From Marmoricola sp. URHB0036 (GTDB taxonomy: Bacteria > Actinomycetota > Actinomycetes > Propionibacteriales > Nocardioidaceae): a stretch of DNA of 64,000 nucleotides. This document shows, piece by piece, positions 43,885 to 58,268 of this stretch (positions are counted from its first letter, which is position 1; every line of letters begins with the position of its first letter). The position numbers were made by a program, and so were the translations under genes. Location: the NCBI RefSeq assembly GCF_000426045.1, contig NZ_KE384490.1, positions 186,001-250,000 of the forward strand, read 5' to 3'. The notes under the pieces were generated by a model. The model saw only the letters and a program-made list of their open reading frames with translations. It did not search any database and was not told the DNA's origin.

Positions 43885-44062
43885 GACCATCTTCGCAGCC
43901 CTCATCCTCGTCGCCATGATCGCCGGGATCGCAGCTCTCCTCGAGCGCAACAACCGGCACAACGCCGGCCAGCCCGGCCTGCCGTTCGGCTCGGAGCTCG
44001 ACCGCGAGGCCGACCTGTGGCGCGTGCGCCACGACCTCGACGTCGCTCGTCCGGCCCACTGA
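43883..44062 (+). CDS. Small single-pass membrane peptide
   Basis: A 59-residue peptide: one hydrophobic helix (MTIFAALILVAMIAGIAALL) then a polar tail with ELDREADLWRVRHDLDVAR. GGGGAG lies 12 nt before ATG 43883. It is not similar to a family I recognise. It is transcribed divergently from the GlxA-family regulator, sharing the symmetric operator, so it may be the regulated gene. The small size lowers certainty. Confidence 0.6.
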   Translation: MTIFAALILVAMIAGIAALLERNNRHNAGQPGLPFGSELDREADLWRVRHDLDVARPAH

Positions 44063-44125
44063 GCGCCGGTCAGGGAGGTCATACGTTGCGGTCGCCATAA
44101 CAGCCGATTCGTATGACGTCCGGGC

Positions 44126-44305
44126 TCAGTCGTCGTCGGGGTCGTCGAGGCGGGCCAGCCAGGTGGCGAACCGCTCGACCGGAGTCTCGAACTCCGGGTG
44201 CACGTCGGTGAACTCCTGGAGGCGCTCGGCCAGCCAGGCCAGGGTGACCTCCTCGTCACCGCGCCTGGTCTGGAGCTCCTCGATGCCGCGGTCGGTGAAG
44301 TACAC
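44126..44305 (-). CDS. DUF6104-like small protein
   Basis: A 59-residue acidic protein beginning VYFTDRGIEELQTRRGDEEV, with ERFATWLARLDDPDDD at the end. This matches the DUF6104-type peptide found after 2-oxoglutarate decarboxylase genes in actinobacteria. GTG 44305 lies 4 nt after the kgd stop (TAG-ATCG-GTG), suggesting translation by reinitiation. No function is known. Confidence 0.78.
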   Translation of the reverse strand: MYFTDRGIEELQTRRGDEEVTLAWLAERLQEFTDVHPEFETPVERFATWLARLDDPDDD

Positions 44306-44309
44306 CGAT

Positions 44310-48263
<3,954 letters not shown>

Positions 48264-48310
48264 GGCCAGTTTCGCCTCTTCCGACACGCGTGTGTATGAG
48301 TACGTCGTCA

Positions 48311-48316
48311 AGGCTA
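48311..48316 (-). promoter_or_regulatory. -10 hexamer TAGCCT of kgd
   Basis: The predicted start near 48304 gives a leader of about 40 nt to GTG 48263. Confidence 0.45.
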
Positions 48317-48388
48317 GTCCCCACGGTGGGAGAACCGCAGGGCAGGAGCCCGAATCGGGCGTGGTGTAGCGAGCATCACGTTCGGAGC

Positions 48389-48450
48389 GCCTCCGGCAGG
48401 ATTCGAACCCGCGACACCTGGTACCGGAGTGCGGGAGAGCCTCTATCCCC
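48389..48450 (-). pseudogene. Truncated tRNA-Arg(CCG) copy 1
   Basis: A 3'-half copy: acceptor 3' strand, T-arm, variable loop and anticodon-stem 3' side including CCG, with one T-arm change (C-G rather than C-A in the stem), then a diverged stretch ending near the D-loop remnant. The 5' acceptor strand is missing. It lies 90 bp before copy 2. Confidence 0.8.
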
Positions 48451-48478
48451 CTGGACTCTGTTGCGTCGTTCGATTGGC

Positions 48479-48540
48479 GCCTCCGGCAGGATTCGAACCT
48501 GCGACACCTGGTACCGGCGATCGGCAGAGCCTCTATCCCT
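48479..48540 (-). pseudogene. Truncated tRNA-Arg(CCG) copy 2
   Basis: It is identical to the functional tRNA over the 3'-terminal 40 nt up to and including the anticodon; the rest is replaced by GATCGCCGG-type sequence and a GGGATAGAG D-loop remnant. Its 5' side reads GAGCCCTAAGGGATAGAGGC, which can form a new short hairpin. Confidence 0.82.
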
Positions 48541-48567
48541 TAGGGCTCGGTCGTGGGCTGGTGGAGC

Positions 48568-48630
48568 GCCTCCGGCAGGATTCGAACCTGCGACACCTGG
48601 TACCGGAGATCGGCAGAGCCTCTATCCCTT
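48568..48630 (-). pseudogene. Truncated tRNA-Arg(CCG) copy 3
   Basis: Nearly identical to copy 2 (GATCT in place of GATCG), with the same 3' flank as the functional gene, so copies 2 and 3 form an 89-bp tandem duplication. A 15-bp sub-duplication (TCCCTTAGGGCTCGG) separates copy 3 from the functional gene. Confidence 0.82.
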
Positions 48631-48670
48631 AGGGCTCGGTCCCTTAGGGCTCGGTCGTGGGCTGGTGGAG

Positions 48671-48743
48671 CGCCTCCGGCAGGATTCGAACCTGCGACAC
48701 CTGGTACCGGAAACCAGTGCTCTATCCCCTGAGCTACGGAGGC
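48671..48743 (-). tRNA. tRNA-Arg, anticodon CCG
   Basis: A full cloverleaf of 73 nt with discriminator G: acceptor GCCTCCG/CGGAGGC, D-arm GCTC-AGGGGATA-GAGC, anticodon stem CTGGT/ACCAG with loop TTCCGGT (anticodon CCG, reads CGG), 5-nt variable loop and T-arm GCAGG-TTCGAAT-CCTGC. No CCA is encoded. It sits 75 bp upstream of argS on the opposite strand and 5' of three truncated copies. Confidence 0.96.
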
Positions 48744-48805
48744 TTGCTGGCGCGCCGCGAAGACTACCGGCCGATATCCCCGCGAAGGAAACCGAGGAGC
48801 GCCGA

Positions 48806-48811
48806 TACGCT
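48806..48811 (+). promoter_or_regulatory. -10 hexamer TACGCT, leaderless argS
   Basis: Six nt precede GTG 48818, so the argS-lysA-hom-thrC-thrB operon probably starts with a leaderless gene. Confidence 0.5.
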
Positions 48812-48817
48812 GGGGCG

Positions 48818-50509
48818 GTGAATCCCGCCCAGCTCTCCGCCGCCGTCGTCGAGGCGCTCACCGCGCTCGTGGACGACGGTCGTCTCACCCTCACCGACGG
48901 CGTCCCGACCGAGGTGACGGTGGAGCGTCCGCGGCAGAAGGGACACGGGGACTACGCCACCAACGTGGCGCTCCAGCTGGGCAAGAAGGCGCTGGTCGAC
49001 GGGGCTGCCACCAACCCGCGTGCGCTCGGGGAGCTGCTGGCCGAGCAGCTGCGCGCGGCCCAGGGCATCAGCGCCGTCGAGGTGGCCGGTCCCGGCTTCC
49101 TCAACGTGACCGTCGAGGCCGGCGCGCAGGGTGAGGTCGCCGCCGACGTGGTGGCCGCCGGCGCGGCGTACGGCCAGAACGAGACGCTCGCCGGCACCCG
49201 CATCAACGTGGAGTTCATCTCCGCCAACCCGACCGGGCCGCTGCACCTGGGCCACACCCGGTGGGCGGTGGTGGGTGACGCGATCGCCCGGGTGCTCGCT
49301 GCCGCGGGCGCGGAGGTGTCGCGGGAGTTCTACATCAACGACCGCGGCAACCAGATGAACCTGTTCGGGGCGTCGCTGGAGGCGGCGGCGCTGGGTCAGC
49401 CCGTCCCGGACGACGGCTACCACGGCGAGTACGTCCACGACCTGGCCCAACAGGTCGTCGCCGAGAACCCCGCGATCCTCGACCTGCCCCCCGACGAGCG
49501 CGTGGTCGCGTTCCGGGAGGCCGGTTACGCGCTGCAGCTGCGCGAGCAGCGGGAGCAGCTCGAGGCGTTCCGGACCCACTTCGACGTCTGGTTCTCCGAG
49601 CGGTCGCTGCACGAGAACAACGCGGTCGTGGAGAACATCGAGAACCTGCGAGGGCAGGGACACCTGTTCGACGAGGACGGCGCGCTCTGGATGCGCACCA
49701 CCGACTTCGGCGACGACCGCGACCGGGTGCTGATCCGCACTGACGGCGAGCTGACCTACTTCGCCTCCGACACCGCCTACTACCTCGACAAGCGGGCTCG
49801 CGGGTTCGACATCTGCGTCTACCTGCTCGGCGCCGACCACCACGGCTACGTCCGGCGGCTGCAGGCGATGGCGGCATGCGCGGGCGACGACCCGTCGTAC
49901 AACCTCGACGTGCTGATCGGCCAGCTGGTCAAGATCATGAAGGACGGCGAGGAGCTGCGACTCTCCAAGCGGGCCGGGACGATGGTCACGCTGCAGGAGC
50001 TGGTCGACCTGATCGGCGTCGACGCGCTGCGCTACTCGCTGGCCCGCTACCCGGCGGACTCGCCACTCGTGCTCGACGTCGCCGAGATCACCAAGGCCTC
50101 CAACGACAACCCCGTCTACTACGTGCAGTACGGCCATGCCCGCACCTGCCGGATGATGGAGAACGCCGCCGACCTCGGCATGTCGCTCCCCGACCTGACG
50201 TCTGGCTTCGACCCGTCGCTGCTGTCCCACGAGCGGGAGGGCGACCTGCTGCGGGCGCTGGCCGAGTTCCCCCGCGTGGTGGCCACCGCCGCCGAGCTGC
50301 GCCAGCCGCACCGGGTGGCGCGCTACCTCGAGGACACGACGGCGATCTTCAACCGGTGGTACGACACCCGCGAGTGCCGGATGCTGCCGAAGGGCGACGA
50401 GCCGGTGGCGCCGGTCAACGAGGCCCGGCTGGTGCTGACAGTCGCCGCGCGGACGGTGCTCGCCAACGGCCTCGCGCTGCTCGGCGTCTCGGCACCGGAG
50501 CGGATGTAA
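48818..50509 (+). CDS. argS: Arginyl-tRNA synthetase
   Basis: A 563-residue class I synthetase. The N-terminal Arg-S domain binds the tRNA D-loop; the HIGH motif is H143LGH in ANPTGPLHLGHTRWAVVGD; the KMSKS-like loop is LRLSKRAGTMVTL; the C-terminal DALR anticodon domain starts near RALAEFPRVVATAAELRQP. It charges the adjacent tRNA-Arg(CCG) among others. The frame extends upstream through the tRNA array, which is not coding. First gene of the Lys/Thr operon. Confidence 0.96.
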   Translation: MNPAQLSAAVVEALTALVDDGRLTLTDGVPTEVTVERPRQKGHGDYATNVALQLGKKALVDGAATNPRALGELLAEQLRAAQGISAVEVAGPGFLNVTVEAGAQGEVAADVVAAGAAYGQNETLAGTRINVEFISANPTGPLHLGHTRWAVVGDAIARVLAAAGAEVSREFYINDRGNQMNLFGASLEAAALGQPVPDDGYHGEYVHDLAQQVVAENPAILDLPPDERVVAFREAGYALQLREQREQLEAFRTHFDVWFSERSLHENNAVVENIENLRGQGHLFDEDGALWMRTTDFGDDRDRVLIRTDGELTYFASDTAYYLDKRARGFDICVYLLGADHHGYVRRLQAMAACAGDDPSYNLDVLIGQLVKIMKDGEELRLSKRAGTMVTLQELVDLIGVDALRYSLARYPADSPLVLDVAEITKASNDNPVYYVQYGHARTCRMMENAADLGMSLPDLTSGFDPSLLSHEREGDLLRALAEFPRVVATAAELRQPHRVARYLEDTTAIFNRWYDTRECRMLPKGDEPVAPVNEARLVLTVAARTVLANGLALLGVSAPERM

Positions 50510-50513
50510 GACA

Positions 50514-51917
50514 GTGCGTGCTCACGAAGCGGGCTGGGCGCACGCCGCCGTCTCGGTCCGGGGGCCGGCGTGGTTGCGCGAGCCCGGCGACGTCAACGCG
50601 CTGGTGCCCGAGCTGTGGTCGCAGACCGCACGCAAGGTCGACGGGGTGCTCGAGGTGGGTGGCGTGCGGCTGACCGACCTGGTCGAGCAGCACGGGTCAC
50701 CGGCGTACGTCCTCGACGAGGCCGACTTCCGGGCCCGGGCCCGGGCCTTCCGCGACGGGTTCGCAGGCTGCGACGTCTTCTACGCCGGCAAGGCGTTCCT
50801 GTGTACGACGGTCGCGAGGTGGATCGACGAGGAGGGACTCAACCTCGACGTCTGCTCCGGCGGTGAGCTCGCCGTCGCCGAGCGGGCCGGCTTCCCGATG
50901 AAGCGGGTCGGCTTCCACGGCAACAACAAGACCCTGGCCGAGCTGGAGCGGGCCGTCGAGCTCGGGGTCGGCCGGATCATCGTCGACTCCTTCCACGAGA
51001 TCGACCGGCTGGCGCACGTCACCCGCGAGCTCGGTCGCACCGCCCGGGTGATGGTGCGCGTGACGGCAGGCGTCGAGGCGCACACCCACGAGTACATCGC
51101 CACCGCCCACGAGGACCAGAAGTTCGGGTTCTCGATCAGCAGCGGGGACGCCCTCGACGCCGTACGCCAGATCCGCGCCGCCGAAGGACTCGAGCTGCTC
51201 GGCCTGCACTCCCACATCGGCTCGCAGATCTTCGACTCCTCGGGCTTCGAGGTGGCGGCGCGTCGGGTGCTGGAGCTGCACGCCCAGATCTCCAGCGAGA
51301 TCGGGGTGCAGCTGCCCGAGCTCGACCTCGGTGGTGGCTTCGGCATCGCCTACACCACCCAGGACGACCCGTCCGACGCGGCGCAGCTGGCCACCGAGAT
51401 GACCAAGATCGTGCGTGACGAGTGCCGCGCCCGCGACCTCGAGGTGCCGCGGCTCTCCGTCGAGCCCGGTCGCGCGATCGCCGGCCCGGCCGTGTGCACG
51501 GTCTACGAGGTCGGCACCGTCAAGGCTGTCGAGCTCGACGGCGGAGCGGTGCGCACCTACGTGTCCGTAGACGGCGGGATGAGCGACAACATCCGCACCG
51601 CGCTGTACGACGCCGACTACTCCTGCACGCTCGCCAACCGGGTCTCGGACGCCCCTGCCCTGATGACCCGGCTGGTCGGCAAGCACTGCGAGGCCGGCGA
51701 CATCGTGGTCAAGGACGAGTTCCTCCCCGGCGACGTGGCCCCGGGCGACCTGGTGGCCGTGCCCGGCACCGGTGCCTACTGCCGGTCGATGGCCAGCAAC
51801 TACAACCACGCCCTCCGGCCGCCGGTCGTCGCGGTCAAGGACGGCGAGTCGCGGGTCGTCGTACGCCGGGAGACGCTGGACGACCTCCTGAGACTCGACG
51901 CCGCCCCCGAAGCGTGA
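50514..51917 (+). CDS. lysA: Diaminopimelate decarboxylase
   Basis: A 467-residue PLP enzyme making lysine from meso-diaminopimelate. PLP-binding Lys93 is in DVFYAGKAFLC; other motifs are LDVCSGGELAVAE, LHSHIGSQIFD, LPELDLGGGFGIAY and SVEPGRAIAGPAVCTVYE. GTG 50514 is 4 nt after the argS stop (TAA-GACA-GTG). The same gene order occurs in mycobacteria (argS-lysA-thrA). Confidence 0.96.
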   Translation: MRAHEAGWAHAAVSVRGPAWLREPGDVNALVPELWSQTARKVDGVLEVGGVRLTDLVEQHGSPAYVLDEADFRARARAFRDGFAGCDVFYAGKAFLCTTVARWIDEEGLNLDVCSGGELAVAERAGFPMKRVGFHGNNKTLAELERAVELGVGRIIVDSFHEIDRLAHVTRELGRTARVMVRVTAGVEAHTHEYIATAHEDQKFGFSISSGDALDAVRQIRAAEGLELLGLHSHIGSQIFDSSGFEVAARRVLELHAQISSEIGVQLPELDLGGGFGIAYTTQDDPSDAAQLATEMTKIVRDECRARDLEVPRLSVEPGRAIAGPAVCTVYEVGTVKAVELDGGAVRTYVSVDGGMSDNIRTALYDADYSCTLANRVSDAPALMTRLVGKHCEAGDIVVKDEFLPGDVAPGDLVAVPGTGAYCRSMASNYNHALRPPVVAVKDGESRVVVRRETLDDLLRLDAAPEA

Positions 51918-51934
51918 ATGGAACACTGATCTCG

Positions 51935-53242
51935 ATGAATGAGAAGACAAGCGTGCGAGTCGCGCTGCTCGGCTGCGGTGTCGTGGGCTCCCAGGTCGCC
52001 CGGCTGCTGCACGAGCAGGCCAACGATCTCGCGGCCCGCGTCGGCGCGCCCGTGGAGCTGGTCGGTGTCGCCGTACGCCGTCTCGGCATCCCGCGCGACG
52101 TCGACCTGCCCGAGCACCTGTTCACCACCGACGCCGAGGAGCTGGTCTCCCGCGAGGACGTCGACGTCGTCGTCGAGGTGATCGGCGGGATCGAGCCGGC
52201 CCGCACACTCATCCTCTCCGCGCTGGAGCACGGCGCCAGCGTCGTGTCGGCCAACAAGGCACTGCTGGCCGAGGACGGCGGCACCCTGTTCGAGGCCGCC
52301 GAGAAGGCGGGTCGCGACCTCTACTACGAGGCAGCCGTGGCAGGCGCCATCCCGATCCTGCGACCGCTGCGGGAGTCGCTCGCCGGCGACCAGGTGACCC
52401 GGGTGCTCGGCATCGTCAACGGCACCACCAACTTCATCCTGGACCGGATGGACTCCTCCGGCGCGGGCTTCAACGAGGCGCTGGAGGAGGCCCAGGAGCT
52501 CGGCTACGCCGAAGCCGACCCGACGGCCGACGTCGAGGGCTTCGACGCTGCCGCCAAGGCCGCCATCCTGGCCAGCCTCGCCTTCCACACGCGGGTCACC
52601 GCCGCCGACGTCCACCGCGAGGGCATCGCCGAGGTGACTGCGAGCGACGTCGCCTCCGCCGCCGAGATGGGCTGCGTGGTCAAGCTGCTCGCCATCTGCG
52701 CCCTGGAGAACGGCCCCGACGGTCCGGCCGTGTCCGCCCGCGTGCACCCGGCGATGATCCCGAGGACGCACCCGCTGGCCAGCGTGCGCGAGGCCTACAA
52801 CGCGGTCTTCGTGGAGAGCGAGGCCGCCGGGCAGCTGATGTTCTACGGTCCCGGCGCCGGTGGCTCCCCGACCGCGAGCGCCGTGCTGGGCGACCTCGTC
52901 ACGGTCGCGCGCAACCGGCTCGAGGGCGTCCGCGGGGCGGGGGAGTCGTCGTACGCCGACCTGCCGGTGCTGCCGATGGGGCGCACCCAGACGCGCTACC
53001 ACGTGCAGATCGACGTCGACGACAAGGCGGGCGTGCTCGCCACCGTCGCCCAGGTCTTCGCCGAGCACGACGTGTCCATCCAGACCGTGCGGCAGGAGGG
53101 ACGCGGCGACGACGCGCAGCTCGTGGTGGTCTCGCACCGCGCCAGCGACGCCGACCTGGCCGCCACCGTCGCCCACCTGCAGGGTCTCGCCAACGTGCGC
53201 GAGGTCTCCTCGGTGATGCGCGTGGAGGGCGACCAGGAATGA
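51935..53242 (+). CDS. hom: Homoserine dehydrogenase with ACT domain
   Basis: A 435-residue enzyme. The NAD(P) fold is [19 protein letters not shown], the catalytic region [15 protein letters not shown] to [19 protein letters not shown], and the C-terminal ACT domain (from about 355) gives feedback control by threonine. It reduces aspartate semialdehyde to homoserine. An alternative GTG 51914 overlaps the lysA stop as GTGA; ATG 51935 fits the family start better but has no ribosome-binding site. Confidence 0.95.
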   Translation: MNEKTSVRVALLGCGVVGSQVARLLHEQANDLAARVGAPVELVGVAVRRLGIPRDVDLPEHLFTTDAEELVSREDVDVVVEVIGGIEPARTLILSALEHGASVVSANKALLAEDGGTLFEAAEKAGRDLYYEAAVAGAIPILRPLRESLAGDQVTRVLGIVNGTTNFILDRMDSSGAGFNEALEEAQELGYAEADPTADVEGFDAAAKAAILASLAFHTRVTAADVHREGIAEVTASDVASAAEMGCVVKLLAICALENGPDGPAVSARVHPAMIPRTHPLASVREAYNAVFVESEAAGQLMFYGPGAGGSPTASAVLGDLVTVARNRLEGVRGAGESSYADLPVLPMGRTQTRYHVQIDVDDKAGVLATVAQVFAEHDVSIQTVRQEGRGDDAQLVVVSHRASDADLAATVAHLQGLANVREVSSVMRVEGDQE

Positions 53243-54303
53243 GTGGGCCGTGGATGGGTGTGCTCGAGGAGTACGGCGACCGCCTCGACATCCCCGAGGG
53301 CACCCCCACCATCACCCTGCGTGAGGGCGGCACCCCGATGGTCGACTCGGCCTGGCTCTCGCACCTCACCGGCGCCGAGGTCTGGCTCAAGGTCGAGGGC
53401 GACAACCCGACCGGCTCCTTCAAGGACCGCGGCATGACCGTGGCCCTGTCCGTGGCCGTCGGCCAGGGTGCGGAGGCGGTGGTCTGCGCGTCCACCGGCA
53501 ACACCTCGGCCTCGATGGCGGCCTACGCCGCCCGCGCCGGGGTCAAGCCGCTGGTACTGGTGCCGCAGGGCAAGATCTCGGCCGGCAAGCTGGCCCAGGC
53601 CATCGTGCACGGCGCCCAAGTGATCATGGTGCGCGGCAACTTCGACGACTGCCTGCGCATCTCGCGCGGACTGGCCGAGCACTACCCGGTCGCGCTGGTG
53701 AACTCGGTGAACCCGATGCGCCTCCAGGGCCAGAAGACCGCCTCGTTCGAGATCGTCGAGTTCCTCGGCGACGCCCCCGACGTGCACGTGCTGCCGACCG
53801 GCAACGCCGGCAACATCTCGGCGTACTGGCTCGGCTACCGCGAGGCCCACCAGGCCGGCGACTCCACCAAGCTCCCGGTCATGCGCGGCTGGCAGGCCGA
53901 GGGCGCGGCACCTCTCGTGGGTGGCGCTCCGGTGCCGGACCCCGAGACGGTGGCCTCCGCCATCCGCATCGGCAACCCGGCCTCGTGGGACCTCGCGATG
54001 GAGGCCGCCGACTCCTCCGGCGGCAAGTTCCGCGCCGTCAGCGACTCCGAGATCCTCGCCGCCCAGACCGAGCTCGCCAGCCGCGACGGCGTCTTCGTCG
54101 AGCCCGCCTCCGCCGCCGGCATCGCCGGGCTGCTGCTGGAGGCGCGCGAGGGAGTGCGGTACGCCGGACAGCAGGTCGTGGTCACCGTGACCGGACACGG
54201 GCTCAAGGACATCGACACCGCCCTCTCCAGCTTCACCGACCTCGTGGACACCGTCTGCGACCCCGACGTCGACGCGGCGGCGGCAGCGGCCGGGCTGGGC
54301 TGA
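53239..54303 (+). CDS. thrC: Threonine synthase
   Basis: A 354-residue PLP enzyme converting O-phosphohomoserine to threonine. PLP-binding Lys62 is in [19 protein letters not shown]; the phosphate-binding loop is [19 protein letters not shown]. It starts at an ATGA overlap with hom and ends 1 nt before the thrB ATG, showing tight coupling. Confidence 0.96.
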   Translation: MSGPWMGVLEEYGDRLDIPEGTPTITLREGGTPMVDSAWLSHLTGAEVWLKVEGDNPTGSFKDRGMTVALSVAVGQGAEAVVCASTGNTSASMAAYAARAGVKPLVLVPQGKISAGKLAQAIVHGAQVIMVRGNFDDCLRISRGLAEHYPVALVNSVNPMRLQGQKTASFEIVEFLGDAPDVHVLPTGNAGNISAYWLGYREAHQAGDSTKLPVMRGWQAEGAAPLVGGAPVPDPETVASAIRIGNPASWDLAMEAADSSGGKFRAVSDSEILAAQTELASRDGVFVEPASAAGIAGLLLEAREGVRYAGQQVVVTVTGHGLKDIDTALSSFTDLVDTVCDPDVDAAAAAAGLG

Positions 54304-54304
54304 G

Positions 54305-55210
54305 ATGGCGTTCGTCGACGGACCGGTCACCGTCGAGGTCCCGGCCACGAGCGCCAACCTCGGGCCCGGCTACGACTGCCTCGGCCTCGCCCTCGAGCTG
54401 AGCGACACCCTGGTCGGTGAGGTGCTCGGCTCCGGCCTCGAGGTCACCGTCGAAGGGGAGGGAGCAGACGTCGTCCGCGACGAGTCCCACCTCGTCGTAC
54501 GAGCCATGCGGGCAGCGTTCGAGCTGATGGGGGAGCAGCCGCCGGGTCTGCGGCTCACCTGTGCCAACCGGATCCCGCACAGCCGCGGCATGGGATCCTC
54601 CTCGGCCGCCATCGTCGGCGGGATCGTGCTCGCGCGTGCTCTCGTGGCCGACGGCGCCGCGATGCTCGATGACCAGGCGGCGCTGCTGCTGGCCAACCGG
54701 CTCGAGGGGCATCCCGACAACGTGGCGCCGGCCCTCCTGGGTGGGTTCGTCATCTGCGGACAGGCAGGTGAGGTGGTGTGGGCGCAGCAGGTTCCCGTCG
54801 ACCCCTCCATCTCGGCGGTCGTCCTCGTCCCGCCGTACGGCGTGCGCACCGACCTGGCGCGCGGCCTGCTCCCCGAGACGGTGCCCCACGCGGAGGCCGC
54901 CGCCAACGCCGGACGTGCCGCGCTGCTGGTGGCGGCGCTGGGTGGCGAGACCACGATGTTGCTCCGCGCGACCGAGGACTTCCTGCACCAACGACAGCGT
55001 GAGCCGGCCATGCCGGAGTCGATCGCCCTGCTCGCCGACCTGCGATCGCAGGGGGTTCCGGCGGTCGTCTCGGGGGCCGGCCCGACCGTGCTCGCCCTCA
55101 TCGCCGCGGGCGTGACACCGGACGCCGACGAGGTCGACAGCCTGGCTCCGAACGGCTGGCAGACATCCACGCAGTCTGTCGGTGGGCCCGGAGCCCGCGT
55201 GCTAATCTGA
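54305..55210 (+). CDS. thrB: Homoserine kinase (GHMP family)
   Basis: A 301-residue GHMP kinase: VEVPATSANLGPGYDCLGLA, P-loop-like SRGMGSSSAAIVGGIVLARA, and the C-terminal VVSGAGPTVLALIAAG. It phosphorylates homoserine for ThrC. TGA-G-ATG coupling with thrC. The last gene of the argS operon; rho follows after 187 nt. TAATCT near its 3' end (55203-55208) could be part of a rho promoter. Confidence 0.95.
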   Translation: MAFVDGPVTVEVPATSANLGPGYDCLGLALELSDTLVGEVLGSGLEVTVEGEGADVVRDESHLVVRAMRAAFELMGEQPPGLRLTCANRIPHSRGMGSSSAAIVGGIVLARALVADGAAMLDDQAALLLANRLEGHPDNVAPALLGGFVICGQAGEVVWAQQVPVDPSISAVVLVPPYGVRTDLARGLLPETVPHAEAAANAGRAALLVAALGGETTMLLRATEDFLHQRQREPAMPESIALLADLRSQGVPAVVSGAGPTVLALIAAGVTPDADEVDSLAPNGWQTSTQSVGGPGARVLI

Positions 55211-55397
55211 GCGGAGCGTCACGCCCGGCCTCTCGGTTGAGCATCTTCCGGAGCCGACGACATTCGACGCAAAGCCGACCACCTCCCGCAGGGGAATCCC
55301 GACATGCCCATGTCCGGGTTCCTCCCTGAGGATCGGTTACCACCCATGCAGCTGGCGGCGTCGCCGTACAGCCACCAAAAGGGGGAAGGAACCCCGC

Positions 55398-57247
<1,850 letters not shown>

Positions 57248-57248
<1 letters not shown>

Positions 57249-57267
57249 TGTGCAGGGACCTGCGCAT
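57248..57267 (+). terminator. Hairpin at the 3' end of rho
   Basis: ATGTGCAG (57248-57255) pairs with CTGCGCAT (57260-57267), one G-T pair, loop GGAC. No T-tract; could also be part of the response-regulator leader. Confidence 0.4.
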
Positions 57268-57347
57268 CTAGGTCCGATATGCCCGCGCCCGCCCATGGGT
57301 GTGGATATGCTCATCTGGGACTTACGAACATTTTCGAGGGGAAACAC

Positions 57348-57719
57348 ATGGCTCGCATCGTGATTGCGGATGACGACGCAGACATCCGCGAGCTCGTCGT
57401 GTTCAAGCTGCGTCACGGCGGGCACGACGTCGTACCGGTGGGGGACGGTGCTGCAGCCGTGGAGGCCTGCACCGCCGAGAAGCCCGACCTGGTGATTCTC
57501 GACGTGATGATGCCCGGCATGAGCGGCCTGGACGCTGCCCGCGCCCTGCGCGCCGACTCCAACATGGACGGTCTGCCGATCATCATGCTGACCGCCCGCG
57601 CCCAGGAGTCGGACATCGAGCAGGGCTTCGAGGCCGGCGCCGACGACTACATCGTCAAGCCGTTCAGCCCCCGCGAGCTCGCCTCGCGCGTCTCCGCCGT
57701 ACTCGCCCGCAGCCGCTGA
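57348..57719 (+). CDS. Single-domain response regulator
   Basis: A 123-residue receiver domain with no output. Acidic pocket DDDADIRE, phosphoacceptor Asp in LVILDVMMPGMSGLD, Thr in IIMLTARAQESD and Lys in DYIVKPFSPRELA. GAGGGG precedes ATG 57348. It interrupts the rho-rpmE pair adjacent in mycobacteria. A CheY-like carrier or kinase partner is possible; none is adjacent. A terminator with a TTTT tract follows. Confidence 0.9.
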   Translation: MARIVIADDDADIRELVVFKLRHGGHDVVPVGDGAAAVEACTAEKPDLVILDVMMPGMSGLDAARALRADSNMDGLPIIMLTARAQESDIEQGFEAGADDYIVKPFSPRELASRVSAVLARSR

Positions 57720-57741
57720 GGGTCCCGGACCGGGCCCTTTT
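57720..57741 (+). terminator. Rho-independent terminator of response regulator gene
   Basis: GGG and CCC (57720-57726, one bulged T) pair with GGG and CCC (57732-57737) across GGACC, followed by TTTT. The best intrinsic terminator in the window. Confidence 0.75.
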
Positions 57742-57923
57742 GCCCGATCTGACGGCCGTGCGCGCCGCGGCGTCGTACGAGGAACAGACCGGCACCTGCG
57801 AGCGTTGAGCAGGCGTCAAGGTCGATTCGCCCCCATGCGGTAGGCGATGGCACACTTGGACGCTGGCTCCGGTTCACGTACCCACACGGGTGCGACCCGG
57901 CGGCTGTAACCCGAGAGGAAACC

Positions 57924-58142
57924 ATGAAGAAGGACATCCACCCCGAGTACGTGACCACCGAGGTGACCTGCACCTGCGGCAACACGTTCACGACTCGCAG
58001 CACCGCCACGAGTGGCACCATCCACTCCGAGGTCTGCTCCAACTGCCACCCCTTCTACACCGGCAAGCAGAAGATCCTCGACACCGGTGGCCGCGTGGCC
58101 CGGTTCGAGGCCCGCTACGCCAAGAAGAAGGCCGAGAAGTAG
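57924..58142 (+). CDS. rpmE: 50S ribosomal protein bL31 (zinc-binding form)
   Basis: A 72-residue bL31 with C16-x-C18 and C38-x2-C41 (the C+ zinc form), including [14 protein letters not shown] and [19 protein letters not shown]. It belongs to the bridge between subunits. AGAGGAAACC precedes the ATG. The palindromic module copy B follows the stop. Confidence 0.96.
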   Translation: MKKDIHPEYVTTEVTCTCGNTFTTRSTATSGTIHSEVCSNCHPFYTGKQKILDTGGRVARFEARYAKKKAEK

Positions 58143-58154
58143 CTCCAGGGGCTT

Positions 58155-58250
58155 CCAGGTTTCCCCGGACGTCCGGGGAAACCTGGGGCTGGCGGGCCAA
58201 ACATTGCCTGCCAGCCCACAGTTTCCCCGGACGCCCGGGGAAACCGACAC
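58155..58250. repeat. Palindromic interspersed module, copy B
   Basis: A 32-bp perfect palindrome (58155-58186: CCAGGTTTCCCCGGAC and its reverse complement), then GGGCTGGC (58186-58193) paired with GCCAGCCC (58210-58217), then a 24-bp near-perfect palindrome (58221-58244, one mismatch). From the GGGCTGGC arm on, it is nearly the same as copy A at 9926-9990, same orientation. Here it lies between rpmE and prfA. Confidence 0.82.
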
Positions 58251-58268
58251 CCACCCCAGGAGCCTCCC

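Noticed and set aside
48389-48743. CRISPR-like repeats at the tRNA array
   Set aside because: The repeated units are a tRNA-Arg 3' half with decayed flanks; there are only four units, flanks are themselves duplicated, and no cas genes are present.
48290-48817. N-terminal extension of ArgS through the tRNA array
   Set aside because: The region contains a functional tRNA on the other strand and truncated copies; family start is at GTG 48818.
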